From: Mycobacterium sp. URHD0025
Lineage (GTDB): Bacteria > Actinomycetota > Actinomycetes > Mycobacteriales > Mycobacteriaceae
Assembly: GCF_000426065.1 (NCBI RefSeq)
Contig: NZ_AUEQ01000006.1
Location: 62,001-126,000 of the forward strand
Length of the DNA stretch: 64,000 bases
Reading direction: 5' to 3'
Part shown: piece after piece, positions 26,573-35,888 of the stretch
Numbering within the stretch: the first letter of the stretch is position 1
Layout of the letters: each line of letters starts with the position of its first letter
Made by a program: the position numbers and the translations under genes
The notes under the pieces: model-generated
What the model saw: only the letters and a program-made list of their open reading frames with translations
What the model was told of the DNA's origin: nothing
Database searches by the model: none

Positions 26573-27804
26573 CCGTCACCAGCCCCGAGCCGTCAGCGGT
26601 ACGCGACGAACTCGAGCCGCGCCACGCCGAAATCGTCTCGGCGACACTGCCTCTCATCGGCGCGCACATCGACGAGATCACCTCGGAGTTCTACCGGCGG
26701 CTGTTTGCCAACCACCCCGAGCTGCTGCGCAACCTGTTCAACCGCGGCAACCAGGCCCAGGGTGCCCAGCAGCGCGCGCTGGCCGCCTCGATCGCCACGT
26801 TCGCCACCCATCTGGTGAACCCTGAGCTGCCGCACCCGTCGGCCCTGCTTGCGCGTATCGGTCACAAGCACGCCTCGCTGGGCATCACCGCCGAGCAGTA
26901 CCCGATCGTGCACGACAACCTGTTCGCCGCGATCGTCGAGGTGCTGGGTGCCGACACGGTGACGCCCGAGGTCGCCGAGGCCTGGGACCGGGTCTACTGG
27001 ATCATGGCCGACACCCTGATCGCCCTGGAGCGTGACCTGTACGCCGGCGCCGGCGTGGAACCCGGTGACGTCTTCCGGCGACTGCGCGTCATCTCCCGCG
27101 TCGACGACCCGTCCGGCGCGGTCCTGGTCACCGTCCGCGCCACCGAGCCCGTCAACTTCGCCCCCGGGCAATATGTCTCGGTCGGTGTGACGCTGCCCGA
27201 CGGCGCCCGTCAGCTACGCCAGTACAGCCTGGTCGGCGCACCCGGATCCACCGATCTGACGTTTGCGGTCAAACCCGTCGACGCCGTCACCGGCCAGCCC
27301 GCGGGCGAGGTCTCCTCCTGGATGAGGGCCAATCTGTGCGTCGGCGACCTGCTCGACGTCACGCTTCCCTTCGGCGACCTGTACAACGGCGGCAGGCCCG
27401 ACGGACCCCTGGTGCTGGTGTCGGCCGGGATCGGCATCACCCCGATGGTCGGCATCCTCGAATTCCTGGCCGCCGAGGCACCCGACGTCCGCGTGCACGT
27501 CCTGCACGCCGACCGCAGCGACAGTGCCCACCCGCTTCGGGAGCGCCAGCACGAACTGGTCGAGGCGCTGCCCAACGCGAGCCTCGACCTCTGGTACGAG
27601 GACGGCGTCACCGCCGGCGCCGCCGGTGTCCACGCCGGCCTGCTCAAGCTCGACGGCATCGAGCTGCCCGCCGACGCCGCGTATTACCTGTGCGGCGGCG
27701 CCGGATTCGTCGACGCGGTCCGCACCCAACTGGGCGAGCGCGGCGTCGCAGGCGAACGGGTGCACTGCGAGCTGTTCGCACCCAACGATTGGCTCCTGGA
27801 CTAG
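26569..27804 (+). CDS. hmp: Flavohaemoglobin, nitric oxide dioxygenase
   Basis: The 411-residue product has three domains. A globin domain (about 15-150) holds the proximal HKHASLGI histidine region. It is followed by an FAD domain with RQYSLVGAP and a C-terminal NAD domain with GIGITPMVGILEFL and YLCGGAGFVDAV. Hmp converts NO plus O2 to nitrate using NADH or NADPH. It starts at ATG 26569 with CGAAGGG (26554-26560) upstream. It ends 107 nt before tRNA-Thr. Confidence 0.95.
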   Translation: MTVTSPEPSAVRDELEPRHAEIVSATLPLIGAHIDEITSEFYRRLFANHPELLRNLFNRGNQAQGAQQRALAASIATFATHLVNPELPHPSALLARIGHKHASLGITAEQYPIVHDNLFAAIVEVLGADTVTPEVAEAWDRVYWIMADTLIALERDLYAGAGVEPGDVFRRLRVISRVDDPSGAVLVTVRATEPVNFAPGQYVSVGVTLPDGARQLRQYSLVGAPGSTDLTFAVKPVDAVTGQPAGEVSSWMRANLCVGDLLDVTLPFGDLYNGGRPDGPLVLVSAGIGITPMVGILEFLAAEAPDVRVHVLHADRSDSAHPLRERQHELVEALPNASLDLWYEDGVTAGAAGVHAGLLKLDGIELPADAAYYLCGGAGFVDAVRTQLGERGVAGERVHCELFAPNDWLLD

Positions 27805-27849
27805 CCGACCAGCCGAAACAGTGCCCTGGCGGCCGCGCTGACCTGCGGT

Positions 27850-27879
27850 TTGGTGCGGCTGCCGGGGAAGCTGTACCCT
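27850..27879 (+). promoter_or_regulatory. Candidate promoter for the tRNA-Thr/tRNA-Met/rpmG unit
   Basis: TTGGTG (27850-27855), 18 bp spacer and TACCCT (27874-27879) match -35/-10 for a housekeeping sigma. It lies 32 nt before tRNA-Thr. Confidence 0.5.
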
Positions 27880-27911
27880 CTTTAAGGCTGCGCGGCTACG
27901 GACGCGCACAC

Positions 27912-27984
27912 GCCCCCTTAGCTCAGTCGGCAGAGCGTTTCCATGGTAAGGAAAAGGTCAACGGTTCGATTCCGTTAGGGGGCT
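27912..27984 (+). tRNA. thrT: tRNA-Thr (GGT)
   Basis: A 73-nt cloverleaf is visible. The acceptor arm GCCCCCT pairs with AGGGGGC, the T-arm carries GGTTCGATTCC and the D-arm carries AGCTCAGTCGGCAGAGC. The anticodon GGT is in a CATGGTAAG loop. Discriminator T at 27984; no encoded CCA. Confidence 0.95.
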
Positions 27985-28023
27985 CGGTGGACGAGCAGGC
28001 CGTGCGCCGACTCGCATCATCGG

Positions 28024-28097
28024 GGCGGTGTAGCTCAGCTGGTTAGAGCGCACGACTCATAATCGTGAGGTCGGGGGATCGAGTCCCCCCACCGCTA
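28024..28097 (+). tRNA. metT: tRNA-Met (CAT, elongator type)
   Basis: A 74-nt cloverleaf is visible: acceptor GGCGGTG against CACCGCT (the first pair is G-U), D-arm AGCTCAGCTGGTTAGAGC, anticodon loop with CAT between ACT and AATC, and T-arm GGGGATCGAGTCCCC. It lies 39 nt after tRNA-Thr and precedes rpmG, as in other mycobacteria. Lysidine-modified tRNA-Ile (CAT) is a less likely alternative. Confidence 0.92.
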
Positions 28098-28143
28098 CAG
28101 GAACATCACAAGCAGAGCGTGATTTTGAGCAGGGAGAACTGAC

Positions 28144-28311
28144 GTGGCGTCGAGTACCGACGTACGGCCGAAGATCACTTTGGCGTGCGAGGTGTGCAAG
28201 CACCGCAACTACATCACCAAGAAGAACCGCCGCAACGATCCCGACCGGCTCGAGATCAAGAAGTTCTGCCCGAACTGTGGCACTCACCAGCCGCACAAAG
28301 AGTCGCGGTAG
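28144..28311 (+). CDS. rpmG: Ribosomal protein bL33
   Basis: The 55-residue product reads [20 protein letters not shown] then [17 protein letters not shown]. The two CxxC pairs mark the zinc-binding form of L33. GTG 28144 is used with AGGGAG (28131-28136) upstream. It lies in the conserved tRNA-rpmG-hadA arrangement; hadA begins 9 nt after its stop. Confidence 0.95.
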
Positions 28312-28320
28312 CCATTCGCT

Positions 28321-28785
28321 GTGGGGCTTTCGACGAACATCGTCGGGATGCACTACCGGCATCCTGAGCACTACGAGGTCGGACGCGAGAAGATTCGCGA
28401 ACACGCGATCGCGGTCAAGAACGACGATGCGTTCTACCACGACGAGGCAGCCGCAGCTGAGCTCGGTCACGACTCACTGCCGGCGCCACTGACCTTTATC
28501 AGCATTTTCGGTTACCAGGCGCAGTGGGCCTTCTTCGAGTGGGCCAACATCGGCATCCAGGACGCGCAAATCGTCCAGGTCGACCAGGAACTGAAGTTCC
28601 TCAAGCCGATCAAGGCCGGAGACAAGCTCTACTGCGACGTCTACGTGCATTCCGTTCGTAAGGCGCACGGAACCGACATCATCGTGACCAAGAACATCAT
28701 CACCGACGACAAGGGTGATGTGGTCCAGGAGAGCTACACGACCCTGGCCGGGCGTGCGGGCGACGGAGAAGAGGGTTTTAACTGA
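28321..28785 (+). CDS. hadA: HadA, (3R)-hydroxyacyl-ACP dehydratase subunit A
   Basis: The 154-residue product has a hot-dog fold (GMHYRHPEHYEVGREKIREH, PLTFISIFGYQAQ). HadA is the acyl-binding subunit that pairs with catalytic HadB in the FAS-II elongation cycle for mycolic acids; it is the target of thiacetazone/isoxyl after activation. GTG 28321 gives the N-terminus VGLSTNIVGMHY, consistent with M. tuberculosis HadA as I recall it. The stop overlaps hadB by one base. Confidence 0.94.
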   Translation: MGLSTNIVGMHYRHPEHYEVGREKIREHAIAVKNDDAFYHDEAAAAELGHDSLPAPLTFISIFGYQAQWAFFEWANIGIQDAQIVQVDQELKFLKPIKAGDKLYCDVYVHSVRKAHGTDIIVTKNIITDDKGDVVQESYTTLAGRAGDGEEGFN

Positions 28786-29213
28786 TGGCGCTGCGCGAAT
28801 TCAGTTCGGTCAAGGTCGGCGACACGCTGCCCGAGCGCGTGATTCCGCTGACCCGCGGAGATCTGGTCAACTACGCCGGCGTGTCCGGCGACCTCAACCC
28901 GATCCACTGGGATGACGAGATCGCCAAGCAGGTCGGCCTCGACACCGCGATCGCCCACGGCATGCTGACCATGGGCCTCGGCGGCGGCTACGTCACCGCC
29001 TGGGTCGGCGATCCGGCCGCTGTCACCGAATACAACGTCCGCTTCACCGCGGTGGTGCCCGTCCCCAACGACGGTGTGGGCGCCGAAATCGTCTTCAACG
29101 GACGCGTCAAGTCCGTCGACCCCGAGCAGAAACTGGTCACCGTCGCCATCTCGGCGACCGCGGGCGGAAAGAAGATCTTCGGGCGCGCCACTGCGTCCGC
29201 AAAACTCGCGTAA
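28785..29213 (+). CDS. hadB: HadB, catalytic subunit of the FAS-II dehydratase
   Basis: The 142-residue product has a MaoC-type hydratase motif NYAGVSGDLNPIHWDDEIA: the Asp and His of this segment are the catalytic pair. HadB combines with HadA or HadC to dehydrate short- or long-chain 3-hydroxyacyl-AcpM. ATG 28785 shares a base with the hadA stop (TGATG). Confidence 0.95.
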   Translation: MALREFSSVKVGDTLPERVIPLTRGDLVNYAGVSGDLNPIHWDDEIAKQVGLDTAIAHGMLTMGLGGGYVTAWVGDPAAVTEYNVRFTAVVPVPNDGVGAEIVFNGRVKSVDPEQKLVTVAISATAGGKKIFGRATASAKLA

Positions 29214-29226
29214 GGAGATCTGGGCC

Positions 29227-29736
29227 ATGGCACTCAAGGCTGACATCCGCGGAATGGTCTGGAAATATCCGCATCCCTTCCTGATCGGCCGCGAGCAGAT
29301 CCGCCAGTACGCCAAGGCCGTCAAGGCCATGGATCCGGCCAGCCATGACGAGGCTGCCGCCGCAGAACTCGGGCATGACACCCTCGTCGCTCCGCTCACC
29401 TTCGCCTCCACGCTGGCGCTGCTGGTCCAGGAACACTTCTTCCAGAACGTCGACGTCGGCATGGAGACCAAGCAGATCGTCCAGGTCGACCAGAAGTTCC
29501 TTTACCGCAAGCCTTTGAAGGCAGGCGATCAGCTGCACGCCATCATGGAGATCACCTCGGTCGAGGAGCGCTTCGGCGCCGACATCGTCGTGACCCACAA
29601 CGTCTGCACCGACGACGACGGTGAGGTGGTCCTGGAAGCCATCACCACCATGATGGGCCACGACGCCGACGATTCCATCCAGGTCAAGTGGGATCCGGAG
29701 ACCGGCAAGGTCGTTCGGAGGGCCGCCGGGGAGTAG
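29227..29736 (+). CDS. hadC: HadC, FAS-II dehydratase subunit C
   Basis: The 169-residue product is a HadA paralogue: GMVWKYPHPFLIGREQIRQY, APLTFASTLALLVQEHFF and a C-terminal extension after MGHDAD. HadBC acts on longer chains late in mycolate elongation. An AAGGAG site at 29212-29217 is 9 nt before ATG 29227. A GGGCGCG/CGCGCCC hairpin follows at 29748-29773. Confidence 0.94.
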   Translation: MALKADIRGMVWKYPHPFLIGREQIRQYAKAVKAMDPASHDEAAAAELGHDTLVAPLTFASTLALLVQEHFFQNVDVGMETKQIVQVDQKFLYRKPLKAGDQLHAIMEITSVEERFGADIVVTHNVCTDDDGEVVLEAITTMMGHDADDSIQVKWDPETGKVVRRAAGE

Positions 29737-29747
29737 TCGTCCCGAGT

Positions 29748-29773
29748 GGGCGCGATTAGTTTCTGGCGCGCCC
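29748..29773 (+). terminator. Hairpin after hadC, possible terminator or processing site
   Basis: 7-bp perfect stem GGGCGCG/CGCGCCC with a 12 nt loop, no T-run. It lies 11 nt after the hadC stop. The next 140 bp (29774-29913) hold a TACACT -10-like element at 29780-29785 and no gene, so tRNA-Trp may have its own promoter. Confidence 0.4.
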
Positions 29774-29913
29774 GCCGGGTACACTCGGACACCGGGGTTT
29801 TTCCCATTTCAGCGCGCTATCCGTCGGCTTGACCATCGAGCGATCGGAGAGCGCGCGAATTGTGTAAGCCTCGGCGCAGTACGGTGACGAGAGTGCCAGC
29901 ACGTCACCAACAG

Positions 29914-29986
<73 letters not shown>

Positions 29987-30068
29987 CTCAAACTGAATAC
30001 TCGACAACGTGTGGACACTGGAAGGTGACCGCAACAAACAAGTCCGCTAGGAATGAACGGAGCATGCG

Positions 30069-30536
30069 GTGAGCGACGAGCGCGAAGGTGCCGGCTCCGC
30101 AGACGACACTGGAACCGACGCCAGCACCGACACCGGGTCGACAGACACCGCCCACGGTCAGACCGCGGTGGTGACACGGCCGCTGCGCCCGACCGGCAAG
30201 CGGACCCGTCGTGGCGCGGCTGCCGAGGCCGACAGTGACGAAGCCGCCGAGGGTGAGGCGTCGAGCGATGACGCCGAGGCCGACTCCGGCAAGTCGAAGA
30301 AGGCCAAGAAGAACGCGAAGGCCAAGAACACCGGACCTTCACGCAACCCGATCATGTTCGTCGTCAACTACCTGCGGCAGGTCGTTGCCGAGCTGCGCAA
30401 GGTCATCTGGCCGAACCGTAAGCAGATGGTCAGCTACACCACGGTGGTGCTGGTCTTCCTGGTGTTCATGGTCGCGCTGATCTCCGGCGCCGACCTTGGA
30501 CTGGCACGGCTGGTGTCGCTTGTGTTCGGCACCTGA
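30069..30536 (+). CDS. secE: SecE preprotein translocase subunit
   Basis: The 155-residue product has a long acidic, Thr/Asp-rich extension (about 1-95) followed by the conserved SecE region [20 protein letters not shown] and one transmembrane helix. The extension is typical of mycobacterial SecE. SecE clamps the SecY channel for general secretion. GTG 30069 is the only reasonable start. nusG follows after 27 nt. Confidence 0.93.
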   Translation: MSDEREGAGSADDTGTDASTDTGSTDTAHGQTAVVTRPLRPTGKRTRRGAAAEADSDEAAEGEASSDDAEADSGKSKKAKKNAKAKNTGPSRNPIMFVVNYLRQVVAELRKVIWPNRKQMVSYTTVVLVFLVFMVALISGADLGLARLVSLVFGT

Positions 30537-30548
30537 TCTGGAATTTGA

Positions 30549-31406
<858 letters not shown>

Positions 31407-31429
31407 TCGCCACAGCGGCTAGAAACAAC

Positions 31430-31443
31430 GGGCGTTCGCGCCC
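31430..31443 (+). other. Small hairpin in the nusG-rplK gap
   Basis: GGGCG-TTCG-CGCCC, a stable UUCG tetraloop, 24 nt after the nusG stop. It is not followed by a T-run. It could be part of an attenuator or mRNA-stability element for the rplKA transcript. Confidence 0.4.
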
Positions 31444-31474
31444 TTGGATGAGCAAGTAAAGGAACACCAGAAGC

Positions 31475-31903
31475 ATGGCCCCGAAGAAAAAGGTCGCCGG
31501 GCTCATCAAGCTGCAGATCCAGGCCGGGCAGGCCAACCCCGCCCCGCCGGTCGGTCCTGCACTTGGCCAGCACGGCGTCAACATCATGGAGTTCTGCAAG
31601 GCGTACAACGCCGCGACCGAGTCGCAGCGCGGAAACGTCATCCCCGTGGAGATCACCGTCTACGAGGACCGCAGCTTCACTTTCGCACTGAAGACCCCGC
31701 CCGCCGCCAAGCTGCTGCTCAAGGCAGCCGGTGTGCAGAAGGGTTCGGGCGAGCCGCACAAGACCAAGGTCGCCAAGGTGACCTGGGATCAGGTGCGCGA
31801 GATCGCCGAGACCAAGAAGGCCGATCTCAACGCCAACGACATCGACGCCGCGTCGAAGATCATCGCCGGCACCGCCCGCTCGATGGGTATCACGGTCGAA
31901 TAA
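31475..31903 (+). CDS. rplK: Ribosomal protein uL11
   Basis: The 142-residue product reads [36 protein letters not shown] and KTPPAAKLL, all typical L11 segments. It forms the GTPase-centre stalk base with 23S rRNA and is the thiostrepton site. rplA follows after 84 nt. Confidence 0.97.
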   Translation: MAPKKKVAGLIKLQIQAGQANPAPPVGPALGQHGVNIMEFCKAYNAATESQRGNVIPVEITVYEDRSFTFALKTPPAAKLLLKAAGVQKGSGEPHKTKVAKVTWDQVREIAETKKADLNANDIDAASKIIAGTARSMGITVE

Positions 31904-31987
31904 GTCGCGCGCAGCGATCGAGTCACCACCTGTGGCAGGGCTGGCATCGGCCCGTACCACGACTCCAAGAACACGATTGGAATTTCA

Positions 31988-32695
31988 ATGAGCAAGAACA
32001 GCAAGGCATATCGCGAAGCCGCGGAGAAGATCGACCGGGACAAGCTCTACTCGCCGCTTGAAGCCGCGAAGCTGGCCAAGGAGACCTCCTCCAAGAATCA
32101 GGACGCCACCGTCGAGGTCGCCATCCGCCTCGGCGTCGACCCCCGCAAGGCCGACCAGATGGTGCGCGGCACCGTCAACCTGCCGCACGGCACCGGTAAG
32201 ACCGCCCGCGTCGCCGTTTTCGCCGTGGGTGAGAAGGCCGAGCAGGCGCTGGCCGCCGGCGCCGACGTCGTCGGCAGCGACGACCTGATCGAGAAGATCC
32301 AGGGCGGTTTCCTGGACTTCGACGCCGCGATCGCCACCCCGGACCAGATGGCCAAGGTCGGTCGGATCGCCCGCGTGCTGGGGCCGCGCGGTCTGATGCC
32401 GAACCCCAAGACCGGCACCGTCACCCCCGATGTCACCAAGGCTGTGGCCGACATCAAGGGCGGCAAGATCAACTTCCGTGTCGACAAGCAGGCCAACCTG
32501 CACTTCGTGATCGGCAAGGCCTCCTTCGACGAGGGCAAGCTGGCCGAGAACTACGGCGCCGCCCTCGACGAGGTGCTGCGTGCCAAGCCGTCGTCCTCGA
32601 AGGGTCGTTACCTCAAGAAGGTCACCGTGTCGACCACCACGGGCCCGGGTATCCCGGTTGACCCGTCGGTCACCCGGAATTTCACCGAGGAGTAG
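31988..32695 (+). CDS. rplA: Ribosomal protein uL1
   Basis: The 235-residue product is L1: [43 protein letters not shown]. It forms the mobile L1 stalk and usually represses the L11-L1 mRNA. It is convergent with the ECF42 sigma gene, with a long hairpin (32740-32796) between them. Confidence 0.97.
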   Translation: MSKNSKAYREAAEKIDRDKLYSPLEAAKLAKETSSKNQDATVEVAIRLGVDPRKADQMVRGTVNLPHGTGKTARVAVFAVGEKAEQALAAGADVVGSDDLIEKIQGGFLDFDAAIATPDQMAKVGRIARVLGPRGLMPNPKTGTVTPDVTKAVADIKGGKINFRVDKQANLHFVIGKASFDEGKLAENYGAALDEVLRAKPSSSKGRYLKKVTVSTTTGPGIPVDPSVTRNFTEE

Positions 32696-32739
32696 CGCAG
32701 CGGATCCGACCATCGGAACCGAGGAGTAGCCTCTTCGCT

Positions 32740-32796
32740 CGAATGGCCAGTTACGGCACAAGATTCTCTGAATCGCGTGTCATAACTGGCCATTCG
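32740..32796. repeat. 57-nt palindrome between rplA and the sigma gene
   Basis: Two 27-nt arms (32740-32766 and 32770-32796) pair with about five mismatches around a 3 nt loop; the outer 14 bp (CGAATGGCCAGTTA) are perfect. The stop codon of the sigma gene (minus-strand TGA 32780-32782) is inside the right arm, so its last residues PNGQL come from the palindrome. Same total size as the palindromes at 21368 and 22285, but a different arm sequence. Confidence 0.85.
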
Positions 32797-34036
32797 GCAT
32801 TTCTGGGGCGATGTCCTGGGCACATTCGGCGAGCCGACGCCGGAGAAATGCCGCGGCCGGCGCGGACCCGTTGTCACCGTCGAGTGCGACGCGGTACCAA
32901 CGCACGGCCTCATCGCATCGGCCCGCCCGGCGTAACAGATCGGCGCGGATCGGGGCCACCGTGTTGGTGCGGGCCAGCCGCGGATCGTCGGCCACCTCGT
33001 CGAGCGCGGCCAGCCCTGCCGGGAAGCCGTCGCGAAAGCCAACGGCGAGTGCACGATTGGCGCGTACCACCGGAGAGTCCGTCATCTCGGCCAACCGGTC
33101 GTAAGCCAGGCAGATGGTGGCCCAGTCGGTGTGCTGCCAGGTAGGCGCCGTCACATGCAGTGCCGCGATGACGGCTTGAGGAAGATACGAGCCGGGCGCG
33201 CCCTCGGCCAGCCGCAACTCTTCCAGGCCACGCGCGATGCGGCCGCGATCCCAGTGACTACGGTCCTGCTCGTCCAGTGGGATCAGCGCGCCGTGCTCGT
33301 CCACCCGCGTGCGGCGGCGCGAATCATGCAGCAGCACAAGCGCGGCGAGGGCGTGCGCGTCACGGTTGTCGGGCATGAGTGAGCACAATTCACCGGCGAG
33401 CCGGACGCCCTCGTCGCACAGTTCGTCGCGGATCGCCGACGGCCCGCCGGTGGACCAGTAGCCCTCGGTGAACACCGAGTAGATGCAGCCCAGTACGTGC
33501 GGCGTGCGCTCTGCCAGAAGCTCCCGCGGCGGCACCCGCAACGGGATGTTGGCATCACGAATCTTGTTCTTGGCCCTGGTGATTCGCTGCCCTACCGCGG
33601 CCTCGGACTGCAGCAGGGCGCGGGCGATCTCAGTGACCGTGAGGCCCGAGATCAACCGCAGCGTCAACGCCAGCTGCGAGCCGCGGTCCAGCGCGGGATG
33701 AGCGCAGGTGAACATCATCCGCAGTTCGTCGTCGCGCACCGGGTGCAGCTCGTCCGCGTTGCCGCTGCGCGCCGTCACCTCGTCGTACACGGCCGCGAGT
33801 TCCTTTCCGGGACGGGCAGATTCGCGGCGCAGGCGGTCCAGCGCCCGGTTACGTGCCACCGTGATCAGCCATGCGCCGGGTTTGGCGGGCACCCCCTCGG
33901 CCGGCCATACCCGCAGCGCCTGCGTACAGGCCTCCTGGACGGCGTCCTCGGCCACCGTGAGATCGCCAGACCATCGCGCGAGCGCCGCAACGGCCGGACC
34001 CCACTCACGCCGAAAGACGCCGTCCAGCTGACTCAC
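32780..34036 (-). CDS. ECF42-type RNA polymerase sigma factor
   Basis: The 418-residue product has sigma regions 2 (DLTVAEDAVQEACTQALRVW) and 4 (SGLTVTEIARALLQSEAAVGQRITRAK) and a long C-terminal extension of about 230 residues that looks TPR-like (DUF6596). This matches the ECF42 group, which usually lacks an anti-sigma factor and sits next to YCII (DGPF) genes. The start is GTG 34034-34036. It follows the tandem YCII gene by 6 nt. Signal unknown. The stop lies in a palindrome. Confidence 0.88.
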   Translation of the reverse strand: MSQLDGVFRREWGPAVAALARWSGDLTVAEDAVQEACTQALRVWPAEGVPAKPGAWLITVARNRALDRLRRESARPGKELAAVYDEVTARSGNADELHPVRDDELRMMFTCAHPALDRGSQLALTLRLISGLTVTEIARALLQSEAAVGQRITRAKNKIRDANIPLRVPPRELLAERTPHVLGCIYSVFTEGYWSTGGPSAIRDELCDEGVRLAGELCSLMPDNRDAHALAALVLLHDSRRRTRVDEHGALIPLDEQDRSHWDRGRIARGLEELRLAEGAPGSYLPQAVIAALHVTAPTWQHTDWATICLAYDRLAEMTDSPVVRANRALAVGFRDGFPAGLAALDEVADDPRLARTNTVAPIRADLLRRAGRCDEAVRWYRVALDGDNGSAPAAAFLRRRLAECAQDIAPEMPNGQL

Positions 34037-34042
34037 GGGCGA

Positions 34043-34738
34043 CTACAGCCCCGCGACGCCCGACAATTGGCGGACCTCGATGGCCGAGGCCGGAATCATC
34101 GACGCCAGCTTGACCGCCTCGTCGCGATCCGCGGCCCGCAACACGTAGAAGCCGTTGGCCACCTCCGCACCCTCGGCGTACGGGCCGTCGGTGAGCGTCA
34201 CCTTGCCGTCGCGGACCCGCACGGTGGTCGCGGTGGACGGCGGATGCAACGGCGCGCCGGCAAGGGTCTGATCGCCGATGGTCTTGGCGAGCTCGACATG
34301 CAACCCCGCCTGCCGATTCCATTCGTCGGTTCCCGGCGTGTTGACGTCCTCCGGCGGCTCCAGCAGCAGTGCCAGCCAATCGTTGCCCAGCGGCTGCTCG
34401 GGAGCCTGCCAGTGGACCATCGGCCACACTTCGACCGCACCGAACTGGGCGACCGGGATGTCGCGGGCCAGCGCCAGTGCCTCGTCGAGATTGTCGGCCT
34501 CGAACACGTAGTAGCCGCAGGCCACCTCCGCACCCTCGGCGTACGGGCCGTCGGTCACCGTCGGGTGGTCCGGCCCGCCGGCGATGCGGGTAGCGGTGGC
34601 AGCCCGGTCCAGTGCGTCACCCGCCCGGATCGCCGACTCGGCCTTGGTGTGAAAAGCCTGGAAGGCAGCCATGCCCTCAGCCCGCTGCTCGGGTGTGAGT
34701 TCGACATCCTGGCTGATCAGTAACGCGAAGTAATGCAT
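34043..34738 (-). CDS. Tandem YCII (DGPF-domain) protein
   Basis: The 231-residue product is a fusion of two YCII domains: both halves carry the diagnostic TDGPYAEGAEVA motif, at about residues 61-72 and 181-192. YCII proteins are small ferredoxin-fold proteins with a likely His-Asp site and undefined chemistry. They are the standard genomic partner of ECF42 sigma factors. ATG 34738 has GGGAG 6 nt upstream; ATG 34744 would put the site too close. Confidence 0.83.
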   Translation of the reverse strand: MHYFALLISQDVELTPEQRAEGMAAFQAFHTKAESAIRAGDALDRAATATRIAGGPDHPTVTDGPYAEGAEVACGYYVFEADNLDEALALARDIPVAQFGAVEVWPMVHWQAPEQPLGNDWLALLLEPPEDVNTPGTDEWNRQAGLHVELAKTIGDQTLAGAPLHPPSTATTVRVRDGKVTLTDGPYAEGAEVANGFYVLRAADRDEAVKLASMIPASAIEVRQLSGVAGL

Positions 34739-34792
34739 CGTCATCTCCCGGTGTCAGCGAGCGAAACCCTCTGTTCCACTCTCTACCCATCC

Positions 34793-34819
34793 GACGAACG
34801 AGGCTGCCGGGATCCGACA
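34793..34819 (-). promoter_or_regulatory. Candidate ECF42 promoter
   Basis: On the minus strand TGTCGG (34819-34814), 17 nt and CGTC (34796-34793) match the TGTCGA / CGTC elements I recall for ECF42. It lies 55 nt upstream of the YCII start, implying autoregulation of the YCII-sigma operon. Confidence 0.5.
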
Positions 34820-34843
34820 CTCTGCGGGAGATGTTTTCGGCGG

Positions 34844-35704
34844 CTACTTCTGCAACGTGAACTGATGCACGCTGATGTGGCCCGAGGCGAAGTACTTCTG
34901 GCAGCCGTTGAGGTACTTGTCGTAGCGGTCGTAAACCTCTTGGCCCTGGATCGCGATGGCCTCGTCCTTGTGCGCCTCGAGCGCCTCGGCCCAGATCTTG
35001 AGCGTCCGGACGTAGTGCGGGCCGATCTCCTGCAGCTGGGTGAGCTTGAACCCGGCCTCGGTGGCTTTCTCCTGCTCCATCTCCACCGACGGCAGTCGAC
35101 CACCAGGAAAGATCTCGGTCATGATGAAGTGGGCGAACCGGGCATCTTCGAACGTCATGTGCAGGCCGAGTTTCTGGCCTTGACGAAGGTCGAATCCGGT
35201 GATGTTGTGCAGCAACATGATGCCGCCATCGGGCAATGCGTTGTACGCCGTCTCGAAAAAGGCCGGATAACGCTCGAATCCGAAATGCTCGAATGCGCCG
35301 ATCGACACGATCCGGTCGACCTTGTCGTCGAACTCCTCCCAGCCCTGCAGCCTGACCTCGACGTTGCGGTTGGTGGGAATCTTGGCGAGTTTGTCTATGG
35401 CGTATTCACGCTGTTCGCCACTCAGCGTCAGGCCGATGACGTTGACGTCGTACTTCTCGATGGCGCGGGCCATGCAGGCGCCCCAACCACATCCGATGTC
35501 AAGCAGCGTCATCCCCGGTTCGAGACCCAACTTGCCCAGTGCCAGATCGAACTTGGCCATCTGGGCCTCGTCGCCGGTCATGTCTTCGCGTTCGAAATAG
35601 CCGCACGTATAACCCATTGTCGGGCCTAGAAACAGTTCATAGAATTCATTTGAAATGTCGTAGATCGACTGCAGTTCTTCGTATTTCGGTGTCAATTTGG
35701 ACAT
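34844..35704 (-). CDS. Mycolic acid SAM-dependent methyltransferase (mmaA/umaA-type)
   Basis: The 286-residue product has the SAM-binding motif TLLDIGCGWGACMARAIEKY, the SIGAFEHFG catalytic region and the C-terminal QFTLQK. The N-terminal region (KYEELQSIYDISNEFYELFL) is closest in memory to the UmaA/MmaA1 side of the family. Members cyclopropanate or methylate meromycolate chains. ATG 35704. The 184 bp (35705-35888) before it holds no gene and is less GC-rich than the flanking genes. Confidence 0.88.
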   Translation of the reverse strand: MSKLTPKYEELQSIYDISNEFYELFLGPTMGYTCGYFEREDMTGDEAQMAKFDLALGKLGLEPGMTLLDIGCGWGACMARAIEKYDVNVIGLTLSGEQREYAIDKLAKIPTNRNVEVRLQGWEEFDDKVDRIVSIGAFEHFGFERYPAFFETAYNALPDGGIMLLHNITGFDLRQGQKLGLHMTFEDARFAHFIMTEIFPGGRLPSVEMEQEKATEAGFKLTQLQEIGPHYVRTLKIWAEALEAHKDEAIAIQGQEVYDRYDKYLNGCQKYFASGHISVHQFTLQK

Positions 35705-35888
35705 AACCGATATGCTCCAGGCCGTAGTTGTCTCTTCGAGAAGCTCAGACTACCGCAGGGTACTGCCCGGGCCGTGTTACCGCTTGCATCAACCAATTTC
35801 GTGGGCAAACAAGATCATTGTGTTAGGCGGACTATTTGTCGGCAGTTGCCTGCGGAAATGCGCCGAGGTGACATCGTTGGCGAAGAAA

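Noticed and set aside
27912..28097. tRNA pair as an integration (att) site for a mobile element
   Set aside because: No integrase gene or duplicated tRNA 3' end was seen nearby, and gene order is conserved across it.
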